Assembly (NCBI GenBank): GCA_002171615.1
Contig: NHEF01000010.1
Span: 91,017 to 155,016 of the forward strand
Origin: Gammaproteobacteria bacterium TMED78
GTDB lineage: Bacteria > Pseudomonadota > Gammaproteobacteria > Steroidobacterales > Rariloculaceae
DNA: 64,000 nucleotides
Direction of reading: 5' to 3'
The notes beneath the pieces are model-generated. The model searched no databases and was not told the DNA's origin. It was given only the letters and a program-made list of their open reading frames with translations. How positions within the stretch are numbered: position 1 is the stretch's first letter; each line of letters starts with the position of its first letter. The position numbers and the translations under genes are program-made. Shown here in pieces: positions 49,235 through 58,946 of the stretch.

Positions 49235-51241
49235 TTAACTTAATAAATCTCTAGCCTTTTGTGTAATTACTTCAATACTAAAGCCAAAATGCTCAAACAA
49301 ATCTTTTGCAGGAGCTGATTTTCCATAACCCTCCATACCTATTACGTCTCCATTGTTTCTAACATATTTCCACCAGGAGTCTTTAACCCCTGCTTCTATA
49401 GCCAGAATTTTCGCATTAGAATCAATAACAGATTTTCTATATTCAGGATCTTGAGAATCAAAAATTTCTAAACAAGGCATCGAAACTACTCTAACGTGAT
49501 AGCCCTCACTTTGTAAAATCTTTGCGGAGTCAATAGCTAGCATGACTTCAGACCCAGAAGAAATAAGGATAATTTCTGGTGTGGTAGGAGGTTCCAATAA
49601 AATATATCCTCCTCTCTTTATCTGAGACAACTGTTTCTCATTTCTTTTAATAAATCTTAAAGATTGTCTTGTTAGGGCCAAACTAGAAGGTGATTTAAAA
49701 TTCTCTATAGCAAATTTCCAAGCTACAGCAGTCTCAACTGTATCGCAAGGTCTCCATACAAACATATTAGGCATTGAACGAAGACTTGCTAGATGCTCAA
49801 CTGGCTGATGTGTTGGTCCATCTTCACCAATACCGATGGAATCATGCGTAAATACTAGAATATTTTGTAGCTCCATAAGAGATGCCATACGAAGAGCGTT
49901 TCTTGCATAATCAGAAAAAACTAAAAAAGTTCCTCCGTAGGGAATAAAACCTTGATGCAACTTAAGGCCATTAAGTATTGCTACCATGGCAAACTCCCTG
50001 ACTCCAAAATGGAGGTAGTTACCTTTGCCATGAACAGGATCAAAAACAACAGAAGAGGAATGAAAAGTATTGTTTGAGCCAGTAAGGTCAGCAGATCCTC
50101 CAAATAACTCTCCCAGTAAAGGAGCAAAACCATCGAGCGCCCTCTGAGATGCCTTTCTAGTTGCTAAATCTTGACCTTCTTTATTAATATCATCTAAAAC
50201 TCTTACCGCTCCCTTTTCCCAAAATTCAGGTAGCTCTCCCTTCATCCTCCTTATTAATTCAGTAGCAAGATCTGGATATTTTTCTTGGTATAGGGAGAAA
50301 ACTTTATTCCATTCACTCTCTAATTCCTTACCAGATTTTAAGGCGCTCCAGCTATCTTTGATCTCTTTAGGCACAAAAAAGGGCTGATGATCCCACTTAA
50401 GCTTTCTTCTAGCTTGCTCAATCTCATCATCTCCTAATGGCGCTCCGTGAGCATCTGCAGTTCCTTGCTTATTTGGGGATCCATAACCAATAATTGTCTT
50501 ACAACAAATAATACTAGGCTTGTTATTTTCATTCTTGCTTTCCTGGATTGCTTCTGATATCTGCTTCGGATCATGTCCATCTACATTTTCAATTACATGC
50601 CATCCATAAGATCTAAATCTTTGAGGAGTATTATCAGTAAACCATCCTGAGGTTTCTCCATCAATAGAAATGCTATTATCATCATAAAAAATAATTAGCT
50701 TACCTAAGCCAAGAGTGCCTGCAAATGAACATGCCTCATGAGAAATGCCCTCCATCAAACAGCCATCTCCAGCAAATACATATGTAAAGTGATCAACTAT
50801 ATTATAATTAGGCTTATTAAAATTACTTGCTAGAGACTTCTCGGCAATTGCCATACCAACAGCATTAGCAATCCCTTGACCAAGCGGGCCAGTTGTTGTC
50901 TCAATACCTATTGATAATTCTTTTTCAGGATGTCCTGCAGTTCTAGATCCAAGCTGTCTAAAATTCTTTATTTCATCTATAGATAGATCGTAACCGGTTA
51001 AATAAGCAATTGAATATAAGAGCATCGATCCATGACCATTTGAGAGAACAAATCGATCTCTGTTTAACCACTCAGGGTTAGTAGGATTGTGATTGAGATA
51101 ATCATTCCACAAAACCTCTGCTATATCAGCCATACCCATAGGCATGCCTGGATGTCCAGAATTTGCAGCCTGGACAGCGTCCATTGATAAAGCTCTAATA
51201 GCATTTGCCAATTCCTTTCTTGATAAATCTTTTTTAGACAT
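49235..51241 (-). CDS. tkt: Transketolase
   Basis: A 668-residue thiamine-diphosphate enzyme of the pentose phosphate pathway. The cofactor-binding [10 protein letters not shown], the [12 protein letters not shown] lead and the [20 protein letters not shown] segment are all present. Length equals that of E. coli TktA within a few residues. It heads tkt-gap-pyk; hspQ and mpl lie just upstream on the same strand. Confidence 0.97.
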   Translation of the reverse strand: MSKKDLSRKELANAIRALSMDAVQAANSGHPGMPMGMADIAEVLWNDYLNHNPTNPEWLNRDRFVLSNGHGSMLLYSIAYLTGYDLSIDEIKNFRQLGSRTAGHPEKELSIGIETTTGPLGQGIANAVGMAIAEKSLASNFNKPNYNIVDHFTYVFAGDGCLMEGISHEACSFAGTLGLGKLIIFYDDNSISIDGETSGWFTDNTPQRFRSYGWHVIENVDGHDPKQISEAIQESKNENNKPSIICCKTIIGYGSPNKQGTADAHGAPLGDDEIEQARRKLKWDHQPFFVPKEIKDSWSALKSGKELESEWNKVFSLYQEKYPDLATELIRRMKGELPEFWEKGAVRVLDDINKEGQDLATRKASQRALDGFAPLLGELFGGSADLTGSNNTFHSSSVVFDPVHGKGNYLHFGVREFAMVAILNGLKLHQGFIPYGGTFLVFSDYARNALRMASLMELQNILVFTHDSIGIGEDGPTHQPVEHLASLRSMPNMFVWRPCDTVETAVAWKFAIENFKSPSSLALTRQSLRFIKRNEKQLSQIKRGGYILLEPPTTPEIILISSGSEVMLAIDSAKILQSEGYHVRVVSMPCLEIFDSQDPEYRKSVIDSNAKILAIEAGVKDSWWKYVRNNGDVIGMEGYGKSAPAKDLFEHFGFSIEVITQKARDLLS

Positions 51242-51262
51242 AATTAATTTCCAATAATAGTT

Positions 51263-51580
51263 TTAATTTTTTTTATTTAGAGAGCTGTATGAAATACCAT
51301 TAAAGTCCTCAAAATATAAATCTATGAGTGGGTGCTTTATTGGAGAAGGTTCCAGTACCGCCTTTAAATTTTTCTCAGCTACATATGTAGAATGCTCAAC
51401 ACCATCTACTAAAACATGGTACCAAGGCTGATCTTTTGGGGGAGAGCTTTTAGCAACTTTTTTATACCATTCTTCAGTTAGCATAAATTCTGCATCAACA
51501 TCATATATAGCGCCCTTATACCCAAATAGGCTATGTGTTACAACCTGCCCGATATGAAATTGGCAACCCTTTTGGGCCAT
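51263..51580 (-). CDS. hspQ: Heat-shock protein HspQ (YccV family)
   Basis: A 105-residue protein with the hemimethylated-DNA-binding-like fold: FHIGQVVTHSLFGYKGAIYDVD, DQPWYHVLVDG and the tyrosine-rich end. E. coli HspQ binds hemimethylated DNA and acts as a specificity factor for the Lon protease. It lies between mpl and tkt, 18 and 21 bases away respectively; the association with these genes is not functional as far as I know. Confidence 0.9.
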   Translation of the reverse strand: MAQKGCQFHIGQVVTHSLFGYKGAIYDVDAEFMLTEEWYKKVAKSSPPKDQPWYHVLVDGVEHSTYVAEKNLKAVLEPSPIKHPLIDLYFEDFNGISYSSLNKKN

Positions 51581-51598
51581 AATTATCCCTTACTTAAA

Positions 51599-52966
51599 TT
51601 ATCTACTTTGTAGTGATTGCTTAACTCGGCGAGGAAGACCACTAAAACTTCCATTTGACATAAAAAGTACTTGATCGCCAGAAACTATTTCATTTAATAT
51701 TTTTTCTTGCAAAGAATCAACACCTGATTCGATAAATATCTTAGAATCTATTTTCTCCAGATAGATAGCTGGATCCCAATCCATAGTTTTAGGCTTTAAC
51801 ATAAAAATAACATCCGCGTCCTGTAAAGATCTAGCCAAGTACTCTTTATGGATACCCATTTTCATAGAATTAGATCTAAGCTCTAAAATAGCAATCAATC
51901 TACTATCGGGCCGCTGTCTTTTCACAGACGACAGACTAGCTTTTATAGCTGTTGGATGATGAGCAAAATCATCAAAAATTGTAATGCCATCTGAAGAACC
52001 AATCCTTTCTAGCCGCCTCCTAACGCCTTTAAACTTATTGAGCGCTTCAATACTCAGATCAAAGGAAACACCTACATGATTTGCCGCACTAATTGCAGCT
52101 AATGCATTTTCAATATTATGCTCTCCTAGTAATGACCAATTTACACTTCCAACACTATTCCCTTTATAATAAAGAGAAAATTTTGACTTTGCTCCCACTA
52201 AGTCATAAGAACCATACCAATCACACTTACTATCAATAGAACTATATGTTTCATCTTGAGACCACTTACCCAAATTAAATACCTTCTCAATATTTTTACT
52301 ATCCCCTTTTGACACAATCAATCCATTACTTGGGATTGTTCTTATCAATTGATGAAACTGCCTTATTATTTCTTCTAAATTAGAAAAAATATCAGCATGA
52401 TCAAACTCTAAATTTGTTATAGCTAAAGTTTTAGGGCGATAATGCATAAACTTTGCTCTTTTATCAAAGAAAGCTGTATCGTATTCGTCAGCCTCAACAA
52501 CAAAGAATTCTGAATCACTTAATCTAGCTGAAATTTTAAAATTAGGGCAGATTCCCCCAATCAAAAAACCTGGAGATAAGCCTGCATAATCTAAGATCCA
52601 TGCAAGCATACTAGATGCTGTTGTTTTGCCATGAGTTCCAGCAACAGCTAAAACCCATTTATCTCTTAAGACATTATTTGCAAGCCATTCTGGACCAGAA
52701 AAATATGGTATGCCCTTGTTTAGCATATCTTCAATAGCAGAGTTGCCCCTGCTAAGAACGTTTCCAACAACAATACAATCTGGTGGAGGAGTTAGTTGAG
52801 ACTTATCAAAACCCTTATAAATCTCTATACCTAGCTTTCTAAGCTGTGTACTCATTGGTGGATACACATTCTCATCAGAGCCAGAAACTTTATGACCTGA
52901 GGCTTTAGCGATAGCAGCTATTCCAGCCATGAACGTTCCACAAATACCTAATATATGTATGTGCAT
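51599..52966 (-). CDS. mpl: UDP-MurNAc--tripeptide ligase Mpl (murein recycling)
   Basis: A 455-residue Mur ligase with HILGICGTFMAGIAAIAKAS at the start, P-loop AGTHGKTTASS and FDDFAHHPTAIKA. Mpl attaches recycled L-Ala-gamma-D-Glu-meso-DAP to UDP-MurNAc, bypassing MurC, D and E. Its presence indicates that murein turnover products are re-used in this organism. Divergent from rnd. Confidence 0.95.
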   Translation of the reverse strand: MHIHILGICGTFMAGIAAIAKASGHKVSGSDENVYPPMSTQLRKLGIEIYKGFDKSQLTPPPDCIVVGNVLSRGNSAIEDMLNKGIPYFSGPEWLANNVLRDKWVLAVAGTHGKTTASSMLAWILDYAGLSPGFLIGGICPNFKISARLSDSEFFVVEADEYDTAFFDKRAKFMHYRPKTLAITNLEFDHADIFSNLEEIIRQFHQLIRTIPSNGLIVSKGDSKNIEKVFNLGKWSQDETYSSIDSKCDWYGSYDLVGAKSKFSLYYKGNSVGSVNWSLLGEHNIENALAAISAANHVGVSFDLSIEALNKFKGVRRRLERIGSSDGITIFDDFAHHPTAIKASLSSVKRQRPDSRLIAILELRSNSMKMGIHKEYLARSLQDADVIFMLKPKTMDWDPAIYLEKIDSKIFIESGVDSLQEKILNEIVSGDQVLFMSNGSFSGLPRRVKQSLQSR

Positions 52967-53030
52967 AAATTTAAATATAGAAAAAATATTACAGTGATAA
53001 TACTATTTAGTCATAAAAGAGACTACATAT

Positions 53031-54131
53031 ATGAAAATATTCGAATATATATCTAATCAAGATGCCCTAAATCGCCTTATTTATGAGATAAATGAAGATA
53101 AAATTATAGCTATAGATACAGAGTTTTCCAGAAATAGAACATACTTTCCAGAGCTTTGTCTCATCCAATTAGCGACTAAAAACAAGCTAGTATGCATAGA
53201 TTGCCTTTGTGTTGAAGATATCAATGTCTTTATAGATTCTTTATTTAGAAAAAATAAAGTCTTAATTATGCACTCTGCTAGACAAGATTTAGATGCACTT
53301 TACCTATATTCCAAAAAAAGATCCTTTACATTGATAGATACACAGATTGGCGCATCACTAGTTGGTGAAAAAGCTCAAATAGGATTAAAGCCTTTACTGG
53401 ACTTAACCTTAAAAAAGAATATAGACAAAAGCTTTACTAGAATAGATTGGAAAAAGAGGCCGCTGTCAGATGATGAAATAAATTATGCTATAGAAGATGT
53501 AAAATACTTAATTCCAATCTGGAATATACTTAAAAGTAAACTAATTAAATTAGATAGGATGTCATGGATAGAAGAAGAATGTGAAAGATTAAAAGCAATA
53601 GAGCCTCTGAAAAATGAATTAGGACTTTTCTTGAAGCTAAAAGGCATTAGCTCTCTAAATGAAGAGAAAAAAGATATTGCTTATAATCTTATTAAATGGA
53701 GAGAAAATAAAGCAAGGCTTCTAAATTTACCTAGACAGTGGATAATTGGAGATAAACAAATATCATTAATTGCAAAAAAAGGTTTAAATAAAAAAAATGA
53801 TTTCATATCAATAGAAAATATACCTGAAAATATTTTAGAAAAATATGGCGAAGAAATAAAAGCTGAGCTAAAGAATAAAGATAATAGGAACTCTAATAAC
53901 TATTCTGAATTATTTTCAACTTCTAAAAAAAAGGACTTTGAGCTTTTGAATAAGATAGCTAAAGAGAGGTCTAAAGAGCTAAATATAGAAAACCATATAT
54001 TTATCACAGAAAAAGAAATATCAGATTTATCGAGAGGCTTGTACTCAGAAAGGATAAAAAATGGATGGAGATCAAAAGAAATAAACAAAATACTTCAACT
54101 AATTTCCAAGCTTACTAATAGCTCAGAATAA
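53031..54131 (+). CDS. rnd: Ribonuclease D
   Basis: A 366-residue 3'-5' exoribonuclease with all DEDDy residues: D29 and E31 (AIDTEFSR), D86 (ARQDLDAL), Y152 and D156 (NYAIEDVKYL), followed by HRDC-type helical domains (about residues 205-290 and the end). It trims tRNA and other small-RNA 3' ends. Its last 37 bases overlap the 3' end of adk on the opposite strand, the longest convergent overlap here. Confidence 0.93.
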   Translation: MKIFEYISNQDALNRLIYEINEDKIIAIDTEFSRNRTYFPELCLIQLATKNKLVCIDCLCVEDINVFIDSLFRKNKVLIMHSARQDLDALYLYSKKRSFTLIDTQIGASLVGEKAQIGLKPLLDLTLKKNIDKSFTRIDWKKRPLSDDEINYAIEDVKYLIPIWNILKSKLIKLDRMSWIEEECERLKAIEPLKNELGLFLKLKGISSLNEEKKDIAYNLIKWRENKARLLNLPRQWIIGDKQISLIAKKGLNKKNDFISIENIPENILEKYGEEIKAELKNKDNRNSNNYSELFSTSKKKDFELLNKIAKERSKELNIENHIFITEKEISDLSRGLYSERIKNGWRSKEINKILQLISKLTNSSE

Positions 54132-54742
54132 ACTTTTTCTACTTCATTTTCTGCACTTATAACAAATAAACATTCTTTTTTTTCATAAAAATCTATTAAA
54201 GGAGAAGTTTCTAAATTATAAACATCAAGTCTCTTTCCAATAGTTTCTTCATTATCATCGCTTCTTTGCAATAATTTTCCCCCGCTATTAATACATTCGT
54301 CTATATCACGCTGCGGCGAAAAATAAATATTTAACAATTTACCCGTAACTGAGCAAGTTCTTCTTCCGGTCAATCTCTTCATTAAAATATCATGATCAAC
54401 TTTGAGATATATAACTCTATCTATCTTCTTACTTAAGCTGCTAAACAAAATTTCAAGATCTAATGCTTGATCTATATTTCGTGGAAAACCATCTAATATA
54501 AAGCCCGAAAAAGTATCTTCCTGTGCGACTCTTTCTTTAATTATCTCTAAAACTAAATCATTAGAAACTAAATTCCCTCTATCAATTATAGATTTAGCTT
54601 TTAAGCCTAATTTAGATTTTTTTGAAACAGCATCTCTAAGAAGATCTCCCGTTGAGATTTGGGGCCATCCAAAATCAGATTCTAATCTTTTAGCCTGTGT
54701 GCCCTTGCCTGCTCCAGGCGCTCCTAGTAATATTATTTTCAT
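54095..54742 (-). CDS. adk: Adenylate kinase
   Basis: A 215-residue kinase with P-loop GAPGAGKGTQ, STGDLLRDAV, FILDGFPRN and the long LID domain (TGRRTCSVTGKLLN) of the bacterial form. It keeps ATP, ADP and AMP in equilibrium. Divergent from pfp across a 122-base gap in which I find no convincing promoter. 3' overlap with rnd. Confidence 0.97.
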   Translation of the reverse strand: MKIILLGAPGAGKGTQAKRLESDFGWPQISTGDLLRDAVSKKSKLGLKAKSIIDRGNLVSNDLVLEIIKERVAQEDTFSGFILDGFPRNIDQALDLEILFSSLSKKIDRVIYLKVDHDILMKRLTGRRTCSVTGKLLNIYFSPQRDIDECINSGGKLLQRSDDNEETIGKRLDVYNLETSPLIDFYEKKECLFVISAENEVEKVYSELLVSLEIS

Positions 54743-54864
54743 ATAAACCTCAATACTTTTTATAAGATGAATAAAAGCGTAAAATATATTAGCAATCTAA
54801 TTATCATCTGTAAAAAAAACAAATTCGCTGAGCGTCTTTTAATTTTTTCCGAAGGGAGGATAAG

Positions 54865-56127
54865 ATGAAAAAAAATGCATTTTATGCACAATCCGGTGGA
54901 GTTACTTCTGTCATTAATGCAAGCGCCTGTGGTGTAATAGAAGCCGCAAGAAAGCACAAAGATAAAATAAATAAAGTATATGCTGGAAGAAATGGAATTT
55001 TAGGCGCCCTAATTGAGGATATGACTGACACAAGTAGGGAGACATCCAAAACAATAGCGCAACTTCTTCATACACCTGGGGGAGTATTCGGCTCAGCTAG
55101 ATTTAAATTACAGGACTTAAGAAAAAATAAAGATGAATATCATAGGCTCATTCAAGTCTTCAAAAAACATAACATTGGGTATTTTTTCTATAATGGCGGA
55201 GGAGACTCAATGGATACTGCACATAAAGTATCACTAATTGGAAAGAAGGTTGGTTTCCCAATAGTCTGTATTGGAATACCTAAAACTGTTGATAACGACT
55301 TGCCCTTTACTGATACATGCCCTGGTTTTGGCTCAGCAGCAAAGTATATAGCTGTTTCTACAAAAGAAGCAGGGCTTGATGTTGCATCTATGGCAAAAAC
55401 ATCAACAAAGGTTTTTATTCTCGAGGTTATGGGTCGTCATGCTGGTTGGCTTGCTGCTGCTGGAGGTTTAGCCAATGAAACCAGAAAGAAGGCTCCTCAA
55501 ATTATTTTATTCCCTGAAATACCATTTGATAAAAAAGAATTTCTAAAAGAAGTAAATAAATCAGTAAAAAATAATGGCTACTGCGTGATAGTTGTTTCAG
55601 AAGGCGCAAAAAATAAAAAAGGTAAATTCCTTGCTGAAATAGGAACTACAGATGCATTTGGCCATTCACAACTAGGAGGAGTGGCAATTAATATAGCTGA
55701 TATTATTAAAAATAACTTAGGATATAAATATCATTATGCGATAGCAGACTACCTACAAAGATCTGCAAGACACATATCCTCAAAAACTGATGTTGAACAA
55801 GCATATCAAGTTGGTAAGAAAGCAGTTGAGCTAGCTCTTGAAGGAAGAAACTCAGTAATGCCAACTATCATTAGAAAGAATGATAGCCCATATAAATGGA
55901 CAACAGGCTATATTGAGCTAAATAAGGTAGCAAATAAAGAACGAATGATGCCAAGGAAATTTATTTCTACCGATGGATTTCATATTACAGCAGCATGTAG
56001 AAGGTACATGGTGCCATTAATTAATGGCGAAGACTACCCTCCTTATAAAAATGGTATACCAATTACTGCTAAACTTAAAAATATACCAGTTGATAGAATG
56101 CTAAAAGAAAAGTTTATGATAAAATAA
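54865..56127 (+). CDS. pfp: Pyrophosphate-dependent 6-phosphofructokinase
   Basis: A 420-residue enzyme of the PFK superfamily. The phosphoryl-donor loop reads GGGDS (111-115), placing D114 where ATP-dependent PFK has Gly104, and K140 in PKTVDNDL replaces Gly124; both changes mark PPi use. Other motifs are MGRHAGWLAAAGG. The reaction, fructose-6-phosphate plus PPi, is reversible and serves both glycolysis and gluconeogenesis. A strong GGGAGGAT site precedes the ATG. The H+-pyrophosphatase gene follows after 40 bases. Confidence 0.92.
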   Translation: MKKNAFYAQSGGVTSVINASACGVIEAARKHKDKINKVYAGRNGILGALIEDMTDTSRETSKTIAQLLHTPGGVFGSARFKLQDLRKNKDEYHRLIQVFKKHNIGYFFYNGGGDSMDTAHKVSLIGKKVGFPIVCIGIPKTVDNDLPFTDTCPGFGSAAKYIAVSTKEAGLDVASMAKTSTKVFILEVMGRHAGWLAAAGGLANETRKKAPQIILFPEIPFDKKEFLKEVNKSVKNNGYCVIVVSEGAKNKKGKFLAEIGTTDAFGHSQLGGVAINIADIIKNNLGYKYHYAIADYLQRSARHISSKTDVEQAYQVGKKAVELALEGRNSVMPTIIRKNDSPYKWTTGYIELNKVANKERMMPRKFISTDGFHITAACRRYMVPLINGEDYPPYKNGIPITAKLKNIPVDRMLKEKFMIK

Positions 56128-56167
56128 GTAAAATATTCTTAATCCTAACTTAATAAGGGGAAATTTA

Positions 56168-58195
56168 ATGGATTCAAATACAGCTTTGTGGTTTTGCCTA
56201 GGTGCTTCTTTTCTAGCTATATTCTATGGCATTGTCTCGGCTAAGTGGGTTTTAGAAAAATCAGCTGGTAACGATGTAATGCAGAGTATAGCTTCTGCTA
56301 TCCAAGAAGGAGCTAATGCCTATATGAATAGGCAGTATTTATATATCAGCATAGTTGGTTTTATTTTGCTAATCATCTTAGGCCTTGCATTGAGCTGGGC
56401 TTCGGCTATTGGTTTTGCTATTGGAGCTTTATTTTCAGGGCTGGCTGGCTATATTGGAATGTTTGTCTCAGTTAGGGCCAATGTTCGAACTGCACAGGCG
56501 GCTACAGAAGGGATCAATCCAGCATTAATGATAGCATTTAGGGGCGGTGCAATTACAGGTTTATTAGTAGTAGGCCTTGGCCTACTAGGTGTTTCCGGCT
56601 ATTACCTAGTATTAGTTAATCTTGGATTTAATACTGATGAAACTCTTAATGCCCTTATTGGGCTAGCATTTGGCGGTTCTCTAATATCAATCTTTGCTAG
56701 ACTTGGTGGTGGAATTTTTACCAAAGGAGCTGATGTCGGAGCTGATCTAGTAGGAAAAGTAGAAGCAGGCATCCCAGAAGATGATCCTCGTAACCCTGCA
56801 GTAATTGCAGATAATGTTGGTGATAATGTTGGTGATTGTGCAGGTATGGCCGCAGATCTTTTTGAAACATATGCAGTTACTGTAATCGCTACAATGATAT
56901 TAGGTGGCCTTAGCATAGAAGCTTTAGGTCAAAATGCAGTATTATATCCAATGGTTCTAGGTGCTGTATCTATAGTTGCCTCAATAGTTGGAACTTTTTT
57001 TGTTAGAACAAGTGATGGTAAAGTCATGAAGGCTTTATATAAGGGAGTAATTGTTTCAGGAATTTTAGCTGCTATAGCATTTTATCCTGTAACTTTTTCA
57101 ATGATGGGCGAAAATTCATTGAATTTATTTATTTCATCTTTAATAGGACTAGCTTTAACAGCGGCAATGGTAGTCATAACTGAATATTATACTGGTACTG
57201 ATTTTGCTCCTGTTAAAGATGTTGCCAGCGCTTCTACAACTGGAGATGCAACAAATATTATTGCGGGATTAGGCGTTTCTATGAAATCAACTGGTATGCC
57301 AGTTATTGCTGTCTGTGTATCAATATTTGCAGCTTATGAATTAGCAGGATTGTATGGAATAGCAATAGCCGCTACGAGCATGCTTTCTATGACTGGAATG
57401 ATAGTTGCTTTAGATGCTTTTGGGCCAATAACTGATAATGCTGGCGGTATAGCTGAAATGTCTGAGCTACCCTCAGAAGTTAGGAGTATAACAGATGCTC
57501 TAGATGCCGTTGGTAATACTACTAAAGCGGTAACAAAAGGATATGCTATTGGATCTGCTGGTCTAGCTGCACTTGTTTTATTTGCTGACTATACACATAA
57601 ATTAGAAGAGGCCGGTTTTACAAATATAACTTTTGATCTATCAAACCATAGAGTAATAATTGGGCTTTTTATAGGTGGTCTCGTACCTTATATTTTTGGA
57701 GCAATGGCAATGGAAGCTGTTGGTCGAGCCGCTTCTTCAGTTGTTGAAGAAGTTAGACGGCAATTCAAAGAAATTACAGGCATAATGGAAAGAAAAGCAA
57801 AACCAGATTATTCGACTGCTGTAGACTTACTTACAAAATCAGCAATTAAAGAAATGATAATTCCGTCATTACTTCCAATTTTAGTTCCTATAGTCGTAGG
57901 TAAGTTACTTGGAGTGCAAGCCTTAGGCGGTGTCTTAATGGGCACAATAATTACAGGAATTTTTATTGCCATATCAATGACTACTGGAGGGGGCGCTTGG
58001 GATAACGCAAAAAAATATATTGAAGATGGTAATTTTGGTGGAAAGGGCTCTGACGCCCATAAAGCTGCCGTAACTGGCGATACAGTTGGAGATCCATATA
58101 AAGATACAGCTGGACCTGCTATTAATCCTCTAATAAAAATTATAAATATTGTGGCTCTTCTAGCAGTTCCTTTGCTTGGTAATCCACTGATATGA
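56168..58195 (+). CDS. hppA: Membrane-bound proton-pumping pyrophosphatase
   Basis: A 675-residue integral protein with about 16 transmembrane helices. The PPi-binding region around residues 189-233 holds [19 protein letters not shown] and the Asp-rich [28 protein letters not shown] has K453 and T456, the pattern of potassium-independent H+-PPases; potassium-dependent forms have Ala at the first position. It couples PPi hydrolysis to proton export, or the reverse. It is preceded by AAGGGGAAA and lies next to pfp, together a PPi-based energy module. Confidence 0.95.
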   Translation: MDSNTALWFCLGASFLAIFYGIVSAKWVLEKSAGNDVMQSIASAIQEGANAYMNRQYLYISIVGFILLIILGLALSWASAIGFAIGALFSGLAGYIGMFVSVRANVRTAQAATEGINPALMIAFRGGAITGLLVVGLGLLGVSGYYLVLVNLGFNTDETLNALIGLAFGGSLISIFARLGGGIFTKGADVGADLVGKVEAGIPEDDPRNPAVIADNVGDNVGDCAGMAADLFETYAVTVIATMILGGLSIEALGQNAVLYPMVLGAVSIVASIVGTFFVRTSDGKVMKALYKGVIVSGILAAIAFYPVTFSMMGENSLNLFISSLIGLALTAAMVVITEYYTGTDFAPVKDVASASTTGDATNIIAGLGVSMKSTGMPVIAVCVSIFAAYELAGLYGIAIAATSMLSMTGMIVALDAFGPITDNAGGIAEMSELPSEVRSITDALDAVGNTTKAVTKGYAIGSAGLAALVLFADYTHKLEEAGFTNITFDLSNHRVIIGLFIGGLVPYIFGAMAMEAVGRAASSVVEEVRRQFKEITGIMERKAKPDYSTAVDLLTKSAIKEMIIPSLLPILVPIVVGKLLGVQALGGVLMGTIITGIFIAISMTTGGGAWDNAKKYIEDGNFGGKGSDAHKAAVTGDTVGDPYKDTAGPAINPLIKIINIVALLAVPLLGNPLI

Positions 58196-58222
58196 TTTAA
58201 GTTAGTTTTATATTTTATAGCT

Positions 58223-58870
58223 ATGAATTCTGATTTTGCTCGCTCACAAATGCTTAAGCAGCAAATACGCGCCTGGGAAGTACTAGACGAAAAAGTTTTG
58301 GGTATATTAGAGTTAATCCCTAGAGAAAACTTTGTCCCAAAAGAATTTATAAATTTTGCTTTTGCTGATATGGAAATTCCACTATCTCATGATGAATCTA
58401 TGATGACACCAAAAGTTGAAGGGCGCTTACTTCAGAGCCTAGAGATAAATAAAGATGACTTAGTTTTAGAAGTTGGCACCGGTAGTGGATATCTGACAGC
58501 CTGCCTAGCAGCTTTATCCAAAGAAGTTATATCTATTGATATACATGAAGACTTTTTAATATCAGCAGAAAAAAAACTACTACATCAAAAAATAAGAAAC
58601 GCTAAACTTCTAAATAAAGATATGTCGTTAATAGATCAAAAAGATAAATTTGATATTATTGTTTTTACAGGATCCTTGAAAAAGCTACCTAAAAAGTTTA
58701 CTACCTTGCTTAGACCTGAAGGAAAAATATTTGCAGTGATAGGAGAAGATCCAATTATGCAGGCACAAATCATTACCTCTGATAATAATTTAATAAATCA
58801 AAATACTCTTTTTGAAACCTACCTCACTCCTTTACAAAATCAATCTCTAAGCAAAACTTTTTCTCTTTGA
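58223..58870 (+). CDS. Protein-L-isoaspartate O-methyltransferase family protein
   Basis: A 215-residue SAM methyltransferase with Pcm-type start (MLKQQIRAWEVLDEKVL, IPRENFVP), MTPKVEGRLLQSL and the SAM motif VLEVGTGSGYLTA. True Pcm repairs isoaspartyl residues. This divergent branch, encoded beside tolC in many proteobacteria, may have another methyl acceptor. It follows hppA after 27 bases and precedes tolC on the same strand. Confidence 0.8.
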   Translation: MNSDFARSQMLKQQIRAWEVLDEKVLGILELIPRENFVPKEFINFAFADMEIPLSHDESMMTPKVEGRLLQSLEINKDDLVLEVGTGSGYLTACLAALSKEVISIDIHEDFLISAEKKLLHQKIRNAKLLNKDMSLIDQKDKFDIIVFTGSLKKLPKKFTTLLRPEGKIFAVIGEDPIMQAQIITSDNNLINQNTLFETYLTPLQNQSLSKTFSL

Positions 58871-58873
58871 AAT

Positions 58874-58897
58874 CTAAACTATTCTTAAATAGCTTAG
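58874..58897. repeat. Inverted repeat between pcm-like gene and tolC
   Basis: CTAAACTATT (58874-58883) and AATAGCTTAG (58888-58897) pair over ten positions with one mismatch and a four-base loop. A TATAAT-rich stretch (58908-58918) follows, so the structure may mark the end of one transcript and the promoter of tolC. There is no T tract. Confidence 0.45.
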
Positions 58898-58918
58898 ATA
58901 TAAAATATATAATATAAT

Positions 58919-58941
58919 GGTAAGACCATGATGGTAGGACC
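58919..58941 (+). repeat. Direct repeat over the tolC ribosome-binding site
   Basis: GGTAAGACC (58919-58927) and GGTAGGACC (58933-58941) match at eight of nine bases with a 14-bp period. The second copy contains the AGGA Shine-Dalgarno sequence of tolC. Confidence 0.4.
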
Positions 58942-58946
58942 AAAAA

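Noticed and set aside
54826..54834. CGCTGAGCG followed by T-rich sequence before pfp, as a terminator or leader attenuator
   Set aside because: The stem is only three base pairs, and no gene ends upstream on that strand in the gap.
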